A stretch of 64,000 nt of DNA from an uncultured Aeriscardovia sp. (lineage in GTDB: Bacteria; Actinomycetota; Actinomycetes; Actinomycetales; Bifidobacteriaceae): positions 62,001-126,000 of the forward strand of contig CAIFES010000003.1 of NCBI GenBank assembly GCA_903789535.1. The letters are read 5' to 3'. Both the position numbers and the translations under genes were made by a program. The notes under the pieces are model-generated. The model ran no database searches. It was not told the origin of the DNA and saw only the letters and a list, made by a program, of their open reading frames with translations. The first letter of the stretch is position 1, and each line of letters opens with the position of its first letter. Shown here in pieces: positions 8,600 through 17,867 of the stretch.

Positions 8600-10855
8600 T
8601 CACTTGGTGCTGTCAGGCTCCAAGAATAGTGCGCTCAGCGCGGGCACGGTGATCGGCGCGGACCAGTCACGCGAATGATACGGATGGTCCTCGGCCTGGA
8701 TGGTGCCGTTGGTCACGCCATTGCCGTCATAGCGCGTGTCGTCGGTGTTGAGCACCTCGTGCCATGCGCCGCCCTGCGGCAGCGGCAGGCGGTAGCCGTC
8801 CCAGCGTGATCCGGAGAAGTTGACGACCACCACGAGCGGATGGCCGGCCTTGTCGTAGCGCACGAACGAGAGCGTGTTGTGATCGGCGTCATCGCTGGTG
8901 AGCCACTGGAAGCCGGACTGGTCGAAGTCCTGCTGCCACAGCGCTGGGGTGGTCTTGTAGAACGCGTTGAGGTCGGAGACGAGGCTCTGCACGCCCTTGT
9001 GGTCGGGCGAGGCGAGGCTCGTCCAGTCGAGGGAGTTGTTGTAATCCCACTCGCCGAACTGGGCGAACTCGTTGCCCATGAAGGTGAGCTTGCGGCCCGG
9101 ATGCGCCCACTGGTAGGCGAACAGCTCGCGCACCTGGGCGAAACGCTGGGGGTCGCTGCCGGGCATACGGCCGATGAGCGAGCCCTTGCCGTGCACCACC
9201 TCGTCATGGCTGATGGGCAGCACATAGTGCTCCGTGTAGGCGTAGACCATCGAGAACGTGATCTCGTTGTGGTGCCACTTGCGGTTGATCGGCTGCTCGG
9301 ACATGTACTGGAGCGTGTCATGCATCCAGCCCATGTTCCACTTGAACCCGAAGCCCAGGCCGCCGGCGTTGGTGGGGGCGGTCACGCCCGGCCAGGCGGT
9401 GGACTCCTCGGCGATGATGACGGTACCCGGGTTGTTCTTGTAGGCGGTGGCCGTCGCCTCCTTGAGGAAGTCGATCGCCTCGAGGTTCTCACGCCCGCCG
9501 TAGCGGTTCGGACGCCACTGGCCCGGCTTGCGCGAGTAGTCGAGGTAGAGCATGGACGCCACGGCGTCCACCCTCAGCCCGTCCACATGGAACTCCTTGA
9601 GCCAGTAGATGGCGTTGGCCACCAGGAAATTGCGCACCTCGTTGCGTGAGTAGTTGAAGATATAGGTGCCCCAGTCGGGCTGCTCGCCGCGCAGCGGGTC
9701 GGGGTTCTCATACAGCGGCGTGCCGTCGAAGCGTGCCAGGGCGAAGTCGTCCTTGGGGAAGTGGGCGGGCACCCAGTCCATGATGACGCCGATGCCGGCC
9801 TGGTGGAACGCGTCCACAAGGTAACGGAAGTCGTCAGGGCTGCCGCCGCGCGAGTCAGGCGCGTAGTAGCCGGTCACCTGATAGCCCCACGAGCCCTCGA
9901 ACGGGTGCTGGGCCAGGGGCAGGAACTCCACATGCGTGAAGTTCTCCTTCTTGACGTAGGCCACGAGCTGGTCGGCCATCTGCCGGTAGGACAGTCCCTT
10001 GATCCAGCTGCCGGCATGCACCTCGTAGATGCTCATCGGCTTGAGATGGGCATTCTCCTGAGCGCGGCGGTCCATCCACTCCTCGTCGTTCCACGTGTAC
10101 TTCGTGTCGTCCACGAGGATGGAGGCGGTGCGCGGCGGCACCTCATGCGCGAACTCGAGCGGGTCGGCCTTTTCCTTCCACTCGTTGTTGGCATTGAGGA
10201 TCTGATACTTGTATTTCATGCCCGGCTTGAGGTCGGGGATGAAGATCTCCCAGATGCCCGAGGCGCCCATCGAGCGCATGGCGTAGGCGCGGCCGTCCCA
10301 GCCGTCGAAGTCGCCGACCACGCGCACGGCATGGGCGTTGGGCGCCCACACGGCGAAGGAGGCGCCGCTGATCTTCTTGCTGCCTGGGACCCCCGGCGTG
10401 CCCATCGGGTCGTCATACTGGCGGATGTGCGCGCCGAGCACCTGCCACAGGCGCTCATGCCGGCCCTCGCCGATGAGGTAGAGGTCCATGTCGCCCACGG
10501 TGGGCAGGAAGCGGTACGGATCATCCTGGATCTCCGGCTTGCCGCCCTTGTAGGTCACCTCCACGCGGTAATCGGGGGTCGAGAGCGTGCCGTCGGCCTC
10601 CTTCTCGAGCGGGACGAGGGCGACGAACACGCCGTTGTGCTCGTGGTGCGCCTCATACCGGCCGTTCTGCGTGAGGATGCGCACGCTCTTGGCCAGAGGC
10701 CGCAGAACGCGCACCGTCGCCCACCGGCTGCCGGAGCCGTTGGGGTGGATGCCCAGCACAGCGTGCGGGTTGTAGTACGTGCCATTGGAGACCGCGTCGA
10801 GGGTCCCCTGCTCCACCGGCACCGGTGCCGGTGTCTCACTAGTGTTTGTCACCAT
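8600..10855 (-). CDS. glgB: 1,4-alpha-glucan (glycogen) branching enzyme
   Basis: GlgB cuts alpha-1,4 glucan chains and re-attaches them as alpha-1,6 branches during glycogen synthesis. The 751-residue protein has the N-terminal CBM48-type domains ([32 protein letters not shown]). The GH13 catalytic barrel shows the nucleophile Asp in [11 protein letters not shown], the acid/base Glu in IIAEESTAW and the stabiliser Asp in [14 protein letters not shown]-terminal beta domain ends the protein. I chose the ATG at 10855. The longer ORF would add 69 unrelated residues and overlap the carD start. No ribosome site precedes this ATG, but a -10-like TAAACT lies 7 nt upstream, so the mRNA may be leaderless. 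Confidence 0.95.
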   Translation of the reverse strand: MVTNTSETPAPVPVEQGTLDAVSNGTYYNPHAVLGIHPNGSGSRWATVRVLRPLAKSVRILTQNGRYEAHHEHNGVFVALVPLEKEADGTLSTPDYRVEVTYKGGKPEIQDDPYRFLPTVGDMDLYLIGEGRHERLWQVLGAHIRQYDDPMGTPGVPGSKKISGASFAVWAPNAHAVRVVGDFDGWDGRAYAMRSMGASGIWEIFIPDLKPGMKYKYQILNANNEWKEKADPLEFAHEVPPRTASILVDDTKYTWNDEEWMDRRAQENAHLKPMSIYEVHAGSWIKGLSYRQMADQLVAYVKKENFTHVEFLPLAQHPFEGSWGYQVTGYYAPDSRGGSPDDFRYLVDAFHQAGIGVIMDWVPAHFPKDDFALARFDGTPLYENPDPLRGEQPDWGTYIFNYSRNEVRNFLVANAIYWLKEFHVDGLRVDAVASMLYLDYSRKPGQWRPNRYGGRENLEAIDFLKEATATAYKNNPGTVIIAEESTAWPGVTAPTNAGGLGFGFKWNMGWMHDTLQYMSEQPINRKWHHNEITFSMVYAYTEHYVLPISHDEVVHGKGSLIGRMPGSDPQRFAQVRELFAYQWAHPGRKLTFMGNEFAQFGEWDYNNSLDWTSLASPDHKGVQSLVSDLNAFYKTTPALWQQDFDQSGFQWLTSDDADHNTLSFVRYDKAGHPLVVVVNFSGSRWDGYRLPLPQGGAWHEVLNTDDTRYDGNGVTNGTIQAEDHPYHSRDWSAPITVPALSALFLEPDSTK

Positions 10856-10862
10856 AATTTTG

Positions 10863-10868
10863 AGTTTA
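10863..10868 (-). promoter_or_regulatory. Candidate -10 box for a leaderless glgB mRNA
   Basis: On the minus strand TAAACT is followed by 7 nt and then the glgB ATG. That spacing would put transcription start on the start codon. The same hexamer is the -10 of the tRNA-Pro promoter in this window. No clear -35 is seen. Confidence 0.5.
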
Positions 10869-11060
10869 TCGCAGATGTGAAGATCCCGGGGGCGGTTTGT
10901 GGAGGTGTTTTCCTGATCGGTCGCCTGCCGCCGGCAGCCATTTCCTGCCCCGCGTCCTTGTTGCGCGCACGGCGGGGCGGGCGGCTGTTTTGTCCGTGCC
11001 GGATGCCATGCTTTGCAATGGCTAAGTGTCGATTTTTCTGTTTTCGGGAGGATTTGGTCC

Positions 11061-11762
11061 ATGGCCTACAAGGTGGGGGACACCGTTGTTTATCCGCGTC
11101 ACGGGGCGGCCCGGATCGTCGCCATCGGCGACCATGAGCTCAAAGGCGTCACCCGTCGGTACATCAAGATGCAGATTCTTGATGACCCCTCGGGCAACGG
11201 CCTCGTCATCGAGATTCCCGAGAAGAACCTGAAGAAGATCGGCGTGCGCGACATCGCCGACGCCAAGGCCGTCACCAAGGTGTTCGAGATCCTCCGTACC
11301 CCCATCGAGGAGGAGAAGACCAACTGGTCGCGCAGATTCAAGCTCAACCAGGAGAAGGTCGCCTCGGGCGACGTCAACAAGATCGCCGAGGTGGTGCGCG
11401 ACCTCGCCCAGCGCGATGACCTCGAGCACGGCCTGTCCGCCGGCGAGAAGCGCATGCTCGTGCGCGCCCGCTCCGTCCTCTCGTCGGAGATCTCCTTGTC
11501 GGAGAACATCAGCATCGAGCAGACCGAGCACCTGCTCGACGTGAACCTCGGCTATGCCGAGCCGACAGAGGATGATCTCAAGCACCATGCCAAGGCGCCC
11601 AAGGAGAAGGCCTCGCAGACGCTCGACCGCGTGGAGGCCGAGCGCAAGGCTGCCCGCAAGAAGGCGCACCCGTCCAAGAAGAAGACGGCGACGAAGGAAG
11701 AGACGAAGGCTGTGCGCGAGAAGATCGAGAAGGCCTCCGCCGCCCGCTCGCAGCAGGACTGA
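11061..11762 (+). CDS. carD: CarD family RNA-polymerase-binding transcription regulator
   Basis: CarD binds the RNA polymerase beta subunit and stabilises open promoter complexes. The 233-residue protein opens with the typical Tudor-like RNAP-interaction domain ([34 protein letters not shown]). A helical DNA-binding domain follows ([40 protein letters not shown]). About 60 residues at the C-terminus form a Lys/Glu/Ala-rich tail that is longer than in mycobacterial CarD (around 160 residues in total). The ATG at 11061 is preceded by GGGAGG at good spacing. The gene is divergent from glgB and ends at a strong intrinsic terminator. Confidence 0.93.
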   Translation: MAYKVGDTVVYPRHGAARIVAIGDHELKGVTRRYIKMQILDDPSGNGLVIEIPEKNLKKIGVRDIADAKAVTKVFEILRTPIEEEKTNWSRRFKLNQEKVASGDVNKIAEVVRDLAQRDDLEHGLSAGEKRMLVRARSVLSSEISLSENISIEQTEHLLDVNLGYAEPTEDDLKHHAKAPKEKASQTLDRVEAERKAARKKAHPSKKKTATKEETKAVREKIEKASAARSQQD

Positions 11763-11799
11763 ACTTCAGGAACCGGATCCAGACGATCCGATAGACGGA

Positions 11800-11840
11800 A
11801 GAACCCCGCGTGGCCCTCATCCGGTCGCGCGGGGTTCTTT
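11800..11840 (+). terminator. Intrinsic terminator after carD
   Basis: An 11-bp stem (AGAACCCCGCG with CGCGGGGTTCT) and a loop of about 17 nt are followed by a short T-run. It lies 38 bp after the carD stop. Confidence 0.9.
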
Positions 11841-11895
11841 CATATATTCGTTGTCTGTGCGGGGCTGGCATGTGCGCGGGGCCATGCGCCCGCGA

Positions 11896-12747
11896 TCATG
11901 CCTGACGGCGGCCGATGAGCTGGCTGACCGCCCAGATGAGCGTCGCGATCGTCACGATGGCAAAGCTCGGCGGGGTGGGCAGCATGGCCGAGAGCACGAG
12001 GCCGCCCCAGATGCTGATGAGGCAGATGACGCATGACCACACCATCGCCGACAGCGGCGAGCGGGCGAGCGTGTTGGCGCTTGCCGCGGGGGTGACCACG
12101 AGCGCGAAGATCAGCAGCGTTCCCACCGCCTGCACGCTGATGGTGACCGTGCCGGCGAGCATCAGCATGAACACGATGCCCATCAGCCCGGTTGGTACGC
12201 CTTTGGCGCGGGCAACCTGCTCGTCCACGGAGCTGAACAGCAGCGGGTGGTAGACGAGGCCGAGCACCACGAACAGGACGATGTCGAAGATCAGGTAGCC
12301 GAGCAGCTGGCTGTCAGTGATCGAGAGGATCGAGCCGAAGAGGATCGCCTGCATCTGCTGGCTGGCGGAGGCGGACAGCCGCGAGAAGAACAGGCCCAGG
12401 CCCATCGCGAAGGCGAGGATCGTGCCGGTGGCGATGCCCCTCTTGCTCGCCTTCCTGCCCAATGCCCCGATGATGAGGCCCCCGGCCATGGCGAACAGGC
12501 CCAGGCCCAGACTGACCGGCGCGCCGATGAGCACGGCGCCGGTGGCGCCCGGCAGACCGATGTGGGCCAGGGCATGGGCGGCGAACGAGGAGTTGCGGGC
12601 GATGACGAAATAGCCGATGAACCCGGCGGCGAGTGAGATGAGGATGCCGGCCAGCGCCGCGTTGCGCATGAACGGTGTGCCGAGCACGCTCCTCCAGCCG
12701 GGGTCGAACCACTGTGTGGCGAGGGTGAGTGTCTGTGCGTGCATCAT
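11896..12747 (-). CDS. Metal ABC transporter permease (ZnuB/ABC-3 family)
   Basis: The 283-residue membrane protein has about eight hydrophobic segments and belongs to the ABC-3 family that imports zinc or manganese. Recognisable stretches are FMRNAALAGILISLAAGFIGYFVIARNSSF near the start and VQAVGTLLIFALVVTPAASA, the coupling-helix region. The ATG at 12747 overlaps the ATPase stop as ATGA, with GAAGGAGG just upstream; the next ATG at 12744 is equally possible. It is the second gene of a two-gene operon with the ATPase. No metal-binding lipoprotein is encoded in the window. Confidence 0.9.
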   Translation of the reverse strand: MMHAQTLTLATQWFDPGWRSVLGTPFMRNAALAGILISLAAGFIGYFVIARNSSFAAHALAHIGLPGATGAVLIGAPVSLGLGLFAMAGGLIIGALGRKASKRGIATGTILAFAMGLGLFFSRLSASASQQMQAILFGSILSITDSQLLGYLIFDIVLFVVLGLVYHPLLFSSVDEQVARAKGVPTGLMGIVFMLMLAGTVTISVQAVGTLLIFALVVTPAASANTLARSPLSAMVWSCVICLISIWGGLVLSAMLPTPPSFAIVTIATLIWAVSQLIGRRQA

Positions 12748-13673
12748 CGATCCTCCTTCTTCGACTGCTCCTGCGGCGGGTCGCATTCGACCGGATCGTG
12801 GCCGGCGCTGTCCTCGCCCTGCGCATGGAACTGCGCCACCTGTGCGGCGGTGTGCGTGTGCGGGTGCCGCCCGCGCGGCTCCTCGAGCGGGTTGGGGCGC
12901 ACGAACATATCGCCCTCGGGGGTCTTGAGCACCTCGACCTTCGTGCCGTACAGATGTGTGAGCAGCCGGGAATCCATCACATTGCCGATCGGGGCGTAAT
13001 GCGGGTGCCCGTCGAGCAGATAGATGGCACCGGTCAGGATCGGCAGCAGCATGTTGAGATCATGGGCGACCACCTGGATGCTCATATCCAGGCGTGTGTT
13101 GAGATGGGAGAGCGTGGCAACGAGGTCACGCTGGCCGGTGATGTCGAGGTTGGCGAGCGGCTCGTCGAGCAGCAGCAGATCCGGGTCGGCCACGAGTGCC
13201 TGCGCGATGGCGACGCGCTGGCGCATCCCGCCGCTCATCTGCGACAGCCGCAGCCCTGCCGCGTCGTCGATGTCGGCCAGCCCCAGCGCCTCATGCACTT
13301 TGTCCCTCTGCGCACGGGTGAGCCGGCGGAAGCCGAACAGCGGGCCGTTGAGCCCCAAGGCCACCGACTGCTCGGCGGTGATGTTGGAGTCGATGTCGGA
13401 GGCGTAGGACTGCGGCACGTAGCCGATGCGCGCGTTGGCCTCGCCCGGACGCCGTCCCAGCACCCGCACCGACCCGTGGCTGAGCGGCACAAGTCCCAGC
13501 TCGACCGACAGGAGCGTGGTCTTGCCCGCGCCGTTCGTACCGACGATGGCCGTCACGCTGCCGCGCGGGATGGAGAACGTGCCATGGCTCCAGATCAGGC
13601 GTCGTCCGCGGCGCACTGCCGCGTCCTCGAAACGCACCGATTCGGCTGGTTTCTGCGTTGTCGCCTCGCCCAT
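12744..13673 (-). CDS. Metal ABC transporter ATP-binding protein (ZnuC-like) with His-rich tail
   Basis: The 309-residue ATPase shows Walker A (GTNGAGKTTL), the signature LSQMSGGMRQR, Walker B (LLLLDEP) and the H-loop (VVAHD). It pairs with the overlapping ABC-3 permease. After the nucleotide domain, the C-terminus carries a histidine- and acid-rich tail (GRHPHTHTAAQVAQFH onward) that may bind metal; this part is an inference. I chose ATG 13673, preceded by AAGGAGG. The longer ORF start would add an Arg-rich segment unlike the family. The usual substrate-binding gene upstream is missing here. Confidence 0.9.
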   Translation of the reverse strand: MGEATTQKPAESVRFEDAAVRRGRRLIWSHGTFSIPRGSVTAIVGTNGAGKTTLLSVELGLVPLSHGSVRVLGRRPGEANARIGYVPQSYASDIDSNITAEQSVALGLNGPLFGFRRLTRAQRDKVHEALGLADIDDAAGLRLSQMSGGMRQRVAIAQALVADPDLLLLDEPLANLDITGQRDLVATLSHLNTRLDMSIQVVAHDLNMLLPILTGAIYLLDGHPHYAPIGNVMDSRLLTHLYGTKVEVLKTPEGDMFVRPNPLEEPRGRHPHTHTAAQVAQFHAQGEDSAGHDPVECDPPQEQSKKEDR

Positions 13674-13766
13674 CGGCCCCTCCTTCGTTCGTTCTCCTGC
13701 ACGCCGCCGCGTCATTCGGACGCGTGCCGCGTTGCGTGGATGCGCATGCGCTCCGGCCGTCCCTCT

Positions 13767-13844
13767 GGCATATGGTCGCATCAGGCATATGCGGTCGCTT
13801 TAGGCATATGGTCGCATCTGATAGGCATATGGTCGCATCTGATA
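13767..13844. repeat. Four-copy tandem array with CATATG core
   Basis: Four head-to-tail copies of a 17-21 bp unit begin at 13767, 13784, 13803 and 13824. The consensus is GGCATATGGTCGCATC, and copy 2 is diverged (GGCATATGCGGTCGC). The array lies in the 307-bp divergent spacer between the metal transporter operon and folD, roughly 95-170 bp upstream of the ATPase start. Each copy has a CATATG palindrome, as expected of iterated operator sites. Confidence 0.9.
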
Positions 13845-13980
13845 TGGCCGGGACGATAACCGACCAGCTCTACCAGTACCCTCAGAGATCGGGACGCGCG
13901 GTTGAAATCCACAGCAGCAAACCGTGCGGACGCGCGGCGGAAACCACAGACGGACGACAGGCAGTAAGGCAGGTGCGGGT

Positions 13981-14883
13981 ATGACGGCACGAAGGATCGA
14001 CGGGCGTGAGTGCGCCCGACAGGTGAGGGCGGACATCGCCCGGCGCGTGGCAGCGCTGGGGGAGCGGGGGATCCGCCTCGCCCTCGGCACGCTGCTCGTG
14101 GGCGATGATGTCGGCTCGCACAAATATGTGGCGGGCAAACAGCGCGACTGCGCGCAGGTGGGCATCCGCTCCATCGCCCGCACGCTGCCGGTCACGGCCA
14201 CGCAAGAAGAGATCCTGGAGCAGGTTGACGCGCTCAACGCCGACCCGGACTGCACCGGCTACATCGTCCAGCTGCCCTTGCCGCGCGGCATCGATGAGCA
14301 GGCCGTCATCTCCCATATCGACCCGGCCAAGGATGCGGACGGACTGAGTCCGGCGAGCCTCGGCCGGCTCGTGCTGGACGTGTCCGGCGGTTCTGGCGCG
14401 CCGCTGCCGTGCACCCCGCGCGGGATCCTGCATCTGCTGCGCTGGGCGGGCATTGACCCGGCGCACAAGCATGTGGTCGTCATCGGCCGCGGCATCACCG
14501 CCGGCCGGCCGCTCGGACTGCTGCTGACCCGTCGGGACGTCAATGCCACGGTGAGCCTGTGCCACACGGGCACGCCCGATCTGGCACAGATCACCCGCCA
14601 GGCCGACATCCTCATCAGCGCGGCGGGCAAGGCGCATCTCGTCACGCCGGACATGGTCAGGCCCGGCGCGGTGCTCGTGGACGTGGGCGTCTCGCGCGGG
14701 CCGGTCGACCCGGCCACCGGCAAGACGCACATCGAGGGTGATATTGATCCGGCCTGCCGCGACAAGGCCTCGGCCTACACGCCCAACCCCGGCGGCGTGG
14801 GGCCGATGACGCGTGCCATGCTGCTGCTCAATCTCGTGGAGGCGGCCGAGCGCCAGGCGTGTTCGCCGACGCGCGGTTGGTAG
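13981..14883 (+). CDS. folD: Bifunctional methylene-THF dehydrogenase / methenyl-THF cyclohydrolase
   Basis: FolD interconverts 5,10-methylene-, methenyl- and 10-formyl-tetrahydrofolate with NADP+. The 300-residue protein shows the catalytic Tyr49 and Lys53 ([11 protein letters not shown]) and the substrate loop [13 protein letters not shown]. The [11 protein letters not shown] segment, the dinucleotide site ([15 protein letters not shown]) and the C-terminal [12 protein letters not shown] are also present. I chose ATG 13981. The longer ORF would add 19 basic residues unlike the family. It is divergent from the metal transporter, with the four-copy repeat array in between, and is followed by the rpsA promoter region. 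Confidence 0.95.
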   Translation: MTARRIDGRECARQVRADIARRVAALGERGIRLALGTLLVGDDVGSHKYVAGKQRDCAQVGIRSIARTLPVTATQEEILEQVDALNADPDCTGYIVQLPLPRGIDEQAVISHIDPAKDADGLSPASLGRLVLDVSGGSGAPLPCTPRGILHLLRWAGIDPAHKHVVVIGRGITAGRPLGLLLTRRDVNATVSLCHTGTPDLAQITRQADILISAAGKAHLVTPDMVRPGAVLVDVGVSRGPVDPATGKTHIEGDIDPACRDKASAYTPNPGGVGPMTRAMLLLNLVEAAERQACSPTRGW

Positions 14884-14894
14884 GCGCCGGTCGC

Positions 14895-14900
14895 TAAAAT
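14895..14900 (+). promoter_or_regulatory. Candidate -10 box for rpsA with long leader
   Basis: TAAAAT lies 152 bp upstream of the rpsA start, just past the folD stop. If used, it gives a 5' leader of about 145 nt, which would leave room for S1 autoregulation. No convincing -35 is seen. Confidence 0.35.
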
Positions 14901-15052
14901 TGTGCCCGTCGAACGGGTTGACCGCTCTTCCACGCGTCCAAGAAGGCGCGCGAAAAGTGAATGCCGTCCGCGCGGGCCGGGAAGCCGGGATCGCGTGCGA
15001 GGGCGGAGAACAGAAGACAGACAGTATCCATCAAGAAAGAAACCCATATTTC

Positions 15053-16552
15053 ATGGCAGAAACTAACGAGCAGGTTCAGAAGGTCGCCATCAACGACATC
15101 GGGACCAAAGAAGACTTCATCAAGGCCGTCGACGCCACCATCAAGAACTTTGATGACGGTGACATCGTCAAGGGCACCGTCGTCCGCATCGATCACGATG
15201 AGGTCCTTCTCGACATCGGTTACAAGACCGAGGGCGTCATCCCCTCGCGCGAGCTGTCCATCAAGAAGGATGTCAATCCGGATGATGAGGTCAAGCTCGG
15301 CGACGAGATCGAGGCGCTTGTCGTCACCAAGGAAGACAAAGAGGGCCGTCTGATCCTGTCGAAGAAGCGCGCGCAGTACGAGCGTGCGTGGGGCAAGATC
15401 GAGAAGATCAAGGAAGACGATGGTGTCGTCGAGGGCACCGTCATCGAGGCCGTCAAGGGCGGTCTCATCGTGGACGTCGGTCTGCGCGGCTTCCTTCCTG
15501 CCTCCCTCGTCGAGATGCGTCGCGTCCGCGACCTCTCGCCGTACATCGGCACTCGCATCAAGGCCAAGGTCATCGAGCTCGACAAGAACCGCAACAATGT
15601 GGTTCTGTCCCGCCGGCAGTATCTGGAGGAGACCCAGTCCGAGGTCCGCCAGGAGTTCATGTCCAAGCTCAAGAAGGGCCAGATCCGCGAGGGCACCGTC
15701 TCCTCCATCGTCAACTTCGGCGCGTTCGTCGATCTGGGCGGTGTCGATGGTCTCATCCACGTCTCCGAGCTGTCGTGGCGCCACATCGACCACCCGTCCG
15801 AGGTCGTCAAGGTCGGCCAGAAGGTCACCGTCGAGGTCCTCGACGTCGATCCGGAGCGCGAGCGCATCTCCCTCTCGCTCAAGGCGACGCAGGAGGATCC
15901 GTGGCAGAAGTTCGCCCGCACCCACGTGCCGGGACAGATCGTCAAGGGCAAGGTCACCAAGATCGTCCAGTTCGGTGCCTTTGTCGCCGTCGACGACGGC
16001 ATCGAGGGCCTGGTGCACATCTCCGAGCTCGCCGACCGTCACGTCAACGATCCGTCGACCGTCGTCTCGCAGGGCGAGGAGATCTTCGTCAAGGTCATCG
16101 ACGTCGATCTCGATCGTCGCCGCATCTCCCTGTCGCTCAAGCAGGCCGATGACTCGTGCGACCCGAACTCCGAGGACTTCGATCCGGCGCTGTACGGCAT
16201 GCCGGCCGAGTACGACGAGAACGGCAACTACAAGTACCCGGAGGGCTTCGATCCGCAGACGAACGAGTGGATGGAAGGCTACGACCAGCAGCGCGAGCAG
16301 TGGGAGTCCGAGTACGCCGCCGCCCACGATCTGTGGGAGCAGCACAAGGCCTTCGTCGCCAAGGAGCACGAGAACGCCGAGAAGTCGGCGGAGGAGGACC
16401 ACGAGGCCAACGAGGCCCGTCAGGCCGCCCGTCCGCAGGCTGAGGCCGAGGCTCCGACCAGCTACCACTCCGAGGCGCAGACCGAGGGCACCCTCGCGTC
16501 CGACTCGAAGCTCGAGCAGCTGCGCAATGAGCTTCTGAAGAACCAGAAGTGA
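15053..16552 (+). CDS. rpsA: 30S ribosomal protein S1
   Basis: S1 helps bind mRNA to the 30S subunit. The 499-residue protein has four S1 (OB-fold) repeats, at about residues 33-102, 120-188, 205-275 and 290-362, with typical cores such as GTVSSIVNFGAFVDLGGVDGLIHVSEL. An acidic and Gln-rich C-terminal tail follows. The four-repeat form is normal for actinobacteria, against six in E. coli. I chose ATG 15053 (MAETNEQ) from homology. The longer ORF start is not plausible. Only a weak AAGAAAG precedes the ATG, fitting the known weak SD of many rpsA genes. Two hairpins follow the stop. Confidence 0.97.
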   Translation: MAETNEQVQKVAINDIGTKEDFIKAVDATIKNFDDGDIVKGTVVRIDHDEVLLDIGYKTEGVIPSRELSIKKDVNPDDEVKLGDEIEALVVTKEDKEGRLILSKKRAQYERAWGKIEKIKEDDGVVEGTVIEAVKGGLIVDVGLRGFLPASLVEMRRVRDLSPYIGTRIKAKVIELDKNRNNVVLSRRQYLEETQSEVRQEFMSKLKKGQIREGTVSSIVNFGAFVDLGGVDGLIHVSELSWRHIDHPSEVVKVGQKVTVEVLDVDPERERISLSLKATQEDPWQKFARTHVPGQIVKGKVTKIVQFGAFVAVDDGIEGLVHISELADRHVNDPSTVVSQGEEIFVKVIDVDLDRRRISLSLKQADDSCDPNSEDFDPALYGMPAEYDENGNYKYPEGFDPQTNEWMEGYDQQREQWESEYAAAHDLWEQHKAFVAKEHENAEKSAEEDHEANEARQAARPQAEAEAPTSYHSEAQTEGTLASDSKLEQLRNELLKNQK

Positions 16553-16560
16553 GCCTCTGA

Positions 16561-16622
16561 GAATGCCTGAGGGCATTCTCGCGAGACACTGAAAAGGCAG
16601 GGCCATGTGCCCTGCCTTTTTT
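16561..16622 (+). terminator. Double hairpin terminator after rpsA
   Basis: A first small hairpin (GAATGCC/GGCATTC) is followed by a strong stem, AAAAGGCAGGG with CCCTGCCTTTT, ending in a T-run. The second is a classic intrinsic terminator. Confidence 0.92.
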
Positions 16623-17056
16623 GGTACTTCGAAACGGATGATGTCACCTTGGATTTGATCACCTCGGAGCGGGGTGACGTGCGGTGCGGCATCTGTGAGG
16701 TTGTGGCGGTGTGACGCTACCGTGCTGTGGCAGTCTGGTAGTGAGGTGTCCGTCACGTATCCCGCCGGGCGATGTTCCATCGATGTACCACTTGCATGCT
16801 TTGACGCATGTCCGTGGCTGTCCCCGCTGCTGAATATCTTCGAGTCCGTCACACCGGCCACATCCTGTTTCCCATCACGATCCCTCCCTATCGGGAAGAA
16901 CCCCTCCTCATCGGGAAGAATCGGCAGGCGCATGGTCGAGCCCGGCAGGACACGGATCCGGCCCAGCGCGAAAACGCCGGAGACGGCACGATGACGGCAT
17001 AATAGAAGTGTCCGGCGGAAGGACGGGGGTGCGCCCGTCCGGAAATGAGGAGCTGT
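16623..17056 (+). other. 434-bp rpsA-coaE spacer
   Basis: No gene is supported here; the ORF-track entries lack ribosome sites and family features. A short direct repeat (TCGGGAAGAA, twice near 16890-16922) is present. A -10-like CATAAT at 16998-17003, about 54 bp before coaE, is the only promoter-like signal I see. Confidence 0.5.
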
Positions 17057-17722
17057 ATGTACTCACGCGTCGCGCTGACCGGCGGAATCGGGGCCGGAAA
17101 ATCGACGATCGCCCATCATCTGGAGGGGCGCGGGGCCTATGTGATCGACTACGACGAGGTCTCCCGCGACGTCGTCGTGCCCGGAAGCGACGGTCTGCGC
17201 CGGCTGCATGACCTGTTCGGCGACGAGGCGCTCAATGCGGACGGCACGCTCAACCGTCGATGGCTGGCGCAAGAGATGTTCCACCGCGATGATCTGCGTG
17301 ATCGCGTCAACCGCACGCTCCACCCGCTCATCTTCGCCGAGGCGGAAAAGCGCGAGACCGACTGGCTCACCCGTCACCATATCAGCGCGAATTTCGGTGC
17401 GGGCAAAGGCTCGGGGTCCCGTTACTGGCGTGAGGGAGGTCTTCGCGCCATCGTGCTGCATGAGATCTCCCTGCTGGCCGAAACGGGCACGCAGTCATGG
17501 TTTGACGCGATCGTCGACGTGGAGGCCCCGGAGGACATGCGCATCAGGCGGCTCGTCGAGACGCGCGGGATGAGCGTCTCCGACGCGCAGGAGCGCATCG
17601 CCGCCCAGGCGGGCGAGGAGGAACGGCGGGCGATCGCCACCTATGTGATCGACTCGTCGGGCACCTTGGAGGAAACTCTGCGCCAGGCCGACGAAATCTT
17701 CGATCTGCTCCAGCGCCGCTGA
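17057..17722 (+). CDS. coaE: Dephospho-CoA kinase
   Basis: CoaE phosphorylates the 3'-hydroxyl of the ribose of dephospho-CoA, the last step of coenzyme A synthesis. The 221-residue protein starts with the P-loop ALTGGIGAGKST and has the conserved IDYDEVSRDVV segment, a NRTLHPLIF motif and the lid-region RIAAQ. I chose ATG 17057, preceded by GAGGAG, over the in-frame ATG at 17045 that has no ribosome site. uvrB follows on the same strand, separated by 145 bp that holds an SOS box. The coaE-uvrB order is common in actinobacteria. Confidence 0.93.
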   Translation: MYSRVALTGGIGAGKSTIAHHLEGRGAYVIDYDEVSRDVVVPGSDGLRRLHDLFGDEALNADGTLNRRWLAQEMFHRDDLRDRVNRTLHPLIFAEAEKRETDWLTRHHISANFGAGKGSGSRYWREGGLRAIVLHEISLLAETGTQSWFDAIVDVEAPEDMRIRRLVETRGMSVSDAQERIAAQAGEEERRAIATYVIDSSGTLEETLRQADEIFDLLQRR

Positions 17723-17833
17723 GTGACATCCGCGTGTGTCAGTGGCATGCGCATCTTCCCCTCATCCGCGTCAGCCTGCGGCGATATCGCCGTGCGGCGG
17801 TACAGGCGATGGGTAGAGTGAAGACACCACGAT

Positions 17834-17847
17834 CGAACACCTGTTCG
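17834..17847 (+). promoter_or_regulatory. LexA-type SOS box upstream of uvrB
   Basis: CGAACACCTGTTCG fits GAAC-N4-GTTC with one extra paired base on each side. It ends 20 bp before the uvrB start and predicts damage-inducible expression. Confidence 0.88.
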
Positions 17848-17867
17848 CGTGGGCGGAAAGGCGAGTG

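Noticed and set aside
13767-13844. CRISPR array
   Set aside because: The units are contiguous 17-21 bp tandem repeats without spacers, and no cas genes are present.
13658-13984. Small plus-strand ORF spanning the CATATG repeat array
   Set aside because: It is in antisense register to the ATPase 5' end, and its middle is only translated tandem repeats.
14894-16933. 679-residue minus-strand ORF opposite rpsA
   Set aside because: It is antisense to rpsA and crosses its terminator, with no family features.
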